A stretch of 6,971 nucleotides of DNA from Xanthobacteraceae bacterium (GTDB taxonomy: Bacteria; Pseudomonadota; Alphaproteobacteria; Rhizobiales; Xanthobacteraceae), in NCBI GenBank assembly GCA_030043285.1, contig JASHXZ010000072.1, forward strand, positions 1 through 6,971. The letters run 5' to 3'. Shown here in pieces: positions 6,407-6,971 of this stretch. Below the pieces are notes generated by a model. It made no database searches. It saw only the letters and a list, made by a program, of their open reading frames with translations, and had not been told where the DNA came from. How positions within the stretch are numbered: position 1 is the first letter of the stretch; every line of letters begins with the position of its first letter. The position numbers were made by a program, and so were the translations under genes.

Positions 6407-6412
6407 ATGAAT

Positions 6413-6907
6413 ATGCCGAGCAATCCGACCGAGTTACGCAGCAGAAAGAGAATTCCCGCCCTCGTAGCTGCAGCGGGTTTCGGCGCTCTCATCGTCGCCA
6501 CGACATCTGCCGAAGCGCGGATCGGCGTCGGCCATCCGGGCGTCGGCGTCGGCCGCGTCGGGTCCGGTCTCGGTGTCCGGCCTGGTGCCGGCGTTGGCCG
6601 CCTCGCGGTAAGAGGATGGCACGGCGGTGTGGGTTATGGCCGTTATGGCTACGGCGGCCGATTGGGTTATGGCGCGGCCGCTTTGGCTGGCGCCGCCGTC
6701 GGGTACGGTGCGGCAAATTCCTATGGGTACGGCAACGAATACCCACAGGGCGACGGTTACACTGGGCTCTACAACTACGCGCCGGCGAGCAACTACGGTG
6801 GCGTGGCGGGCGGCGGCTGGGGACCGAGCTGGTGGGGCTATGGCTACAACGCGCTGGGCTACCCGAATGGTGGCGGCTATCCGGGCGGTACCGGCGGTGG
6901 TTACTAA
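6413..6907 (+). CDS. Secreted Gly/Tyr-rich low-complexity protein, function unknown
   Basis: Encodes 164 residues. A positively charged N-terminus (RSRKR, 9-13) and the hydrophobic stretch IPALVAAAGFGALIVA (14-29) form a signal peptide, with likely cleavage after SAEA (residue 35). The mature part has no recognisable domain. First come Gly/Val/Arg repeats (IGVGHPGVGVGRVGSG, from residue 37), then Gly/Tyr segments (GYGRYGYGG, RLGYGAAALAGAAVGYG) and a Gly/Pro/Trp/Tyr C-terminus ending GGTGGGY. The DNA reflects this with repeated units such as GGCGTCGGC and two copies of GGGTTATGGC (6631, 6664). A short helical Ala-rich patch (88-100) may form a hydrophobic glycine-zipper-like segment. Export to the periplasm or cell surface is well supported; a structural or envelope role is only an inference. 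Single-gene unit with a strong ribosome site and its own terminator. I do not recognise a named family. Confidence 0.8.
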   Translation: MPSNPTELRSRKRIPALVAAAGFGALIVATTSAEARIGVGHPGVGVGRVGSGLGVRPGAGVGRLAVRGWHGGVGYGRYGYGGRLGYGAAALAGAAVGYGAANSYGYGNEYPQGDGYTGLYNYAPASNYGGVAGGGWGPSWWGYGYNALGYPNGGGYPGGTGGGY

Positions 6908-6929
6908 AAACGAGGAAGCGGTTCAGCCG

Positions 6930-6961
6930 AAGAGGCCCCAAGCGGGGCCTCTTTTCTTTTG
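6930..6961 (+). terminator. Strong intrinsic terminator after the Gly-rich protein gene
   Basis: AGAGGCCCC (6931-6939) pairs with GGGGCCTCT (6944-6952) around the loop AAGC, with one more A-T pair at 6930/6953, followed by the T-rich tail TTTCTTTT. It begins 22 bases after the TAA stop and is a classic Rho-independent terminator for this single-gene transcript. Confidence 0.92.
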
Positions 6962-6971
6962 CTGTCTCGCA

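Larger units (their letters stand above)
5426..6412. other. Gene-poor spacer of about 990 bases between the exporter operon and the Gly-rich protein gene
   Basis: No open frame here looks like a real protein. The longest (a minus-strand frame at 5831-6205 and shorter ones on both strands) are rich in Arg, Ser and Cys, lack recognisable motifs and mostly lack ribosome sites. Three sampled 60-base rows (5521, 5641, 6001) have 52-57% GC, below neighbouring coding DNA. It must hold the minus-strand promoter of the exporter operon and the plus-strand promoter of the Gly-rich protein gene, but I could not pick a convincing -35/-10 pair for either. The section 5672-5990 holds many inverted repeats, entered separately. 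No tRNA, rRNA or CRISPR pattern was seen. Confidence 0.6.

Overview
The window reads as chromosomal DNA from a high-GC alphaproteobacterium. The Bradyrhizobium/Rhodopseudomonas group is the best guess. This rests on strong G/C bias at third codon positions, an orphan Bug-type solute receptor, and a DUF87/HerA-like ATPase and a Gly/Tyr-rich exported protein of a kind I associate with that group. The taxon is an inference, since no rRNA or other marker gene is present.

Layout: (1) 1-1269 (+) is the C-terminal 422 residues of a HerA/DUF87-type ATPase whose start lies left of the window. (2) 1330-2319 (-) converges on it and encodes a tripartite-tricarboxylate (Bug/TctC) periplasmic binding protein with a signal peptide and no TctA/TctB membrane partners in view. 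(3) 5425-2490 (-) is a compact three-gene operon, permease -> ATPase -> membrane-fusion protein, with an ATGA overlap and then a 12-bp gap. It looks like a DevBCA-type tripartite ABC exporter. An 11-bp imperfect hairpin covers the stop codon of its last gene. (4) 5426-6412 is nearly 1 kb with no convincing gene. It is visibly less GC-rich (three sampled 60-base rows have 52-57% GC, against 68% in a sampled row of the first gene) and contains a run of inverted repeats between 5672 and 5990. (5) 6413-6907 (+) encodes a small secreted Gly/Tyr-rich protein with a strong Shine-Dalgarno and a textbook intrinsic terminator.

How the parts work together: the three exporter genes form one functional unit, with inner-membrane permease, cytoplasmic ATPase and periplasmic adaptor. 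It would need an outer-membrane TolC-like partner encoded elsewhere. The other genes appear independent of it. The least explained part is the gene-poor, hairpin-rich spacer between the exporter operon and the Gly-rich protein gene. It must hold the promoters of both divergent units and may also hold a dispersed repeat or a structured RNA.
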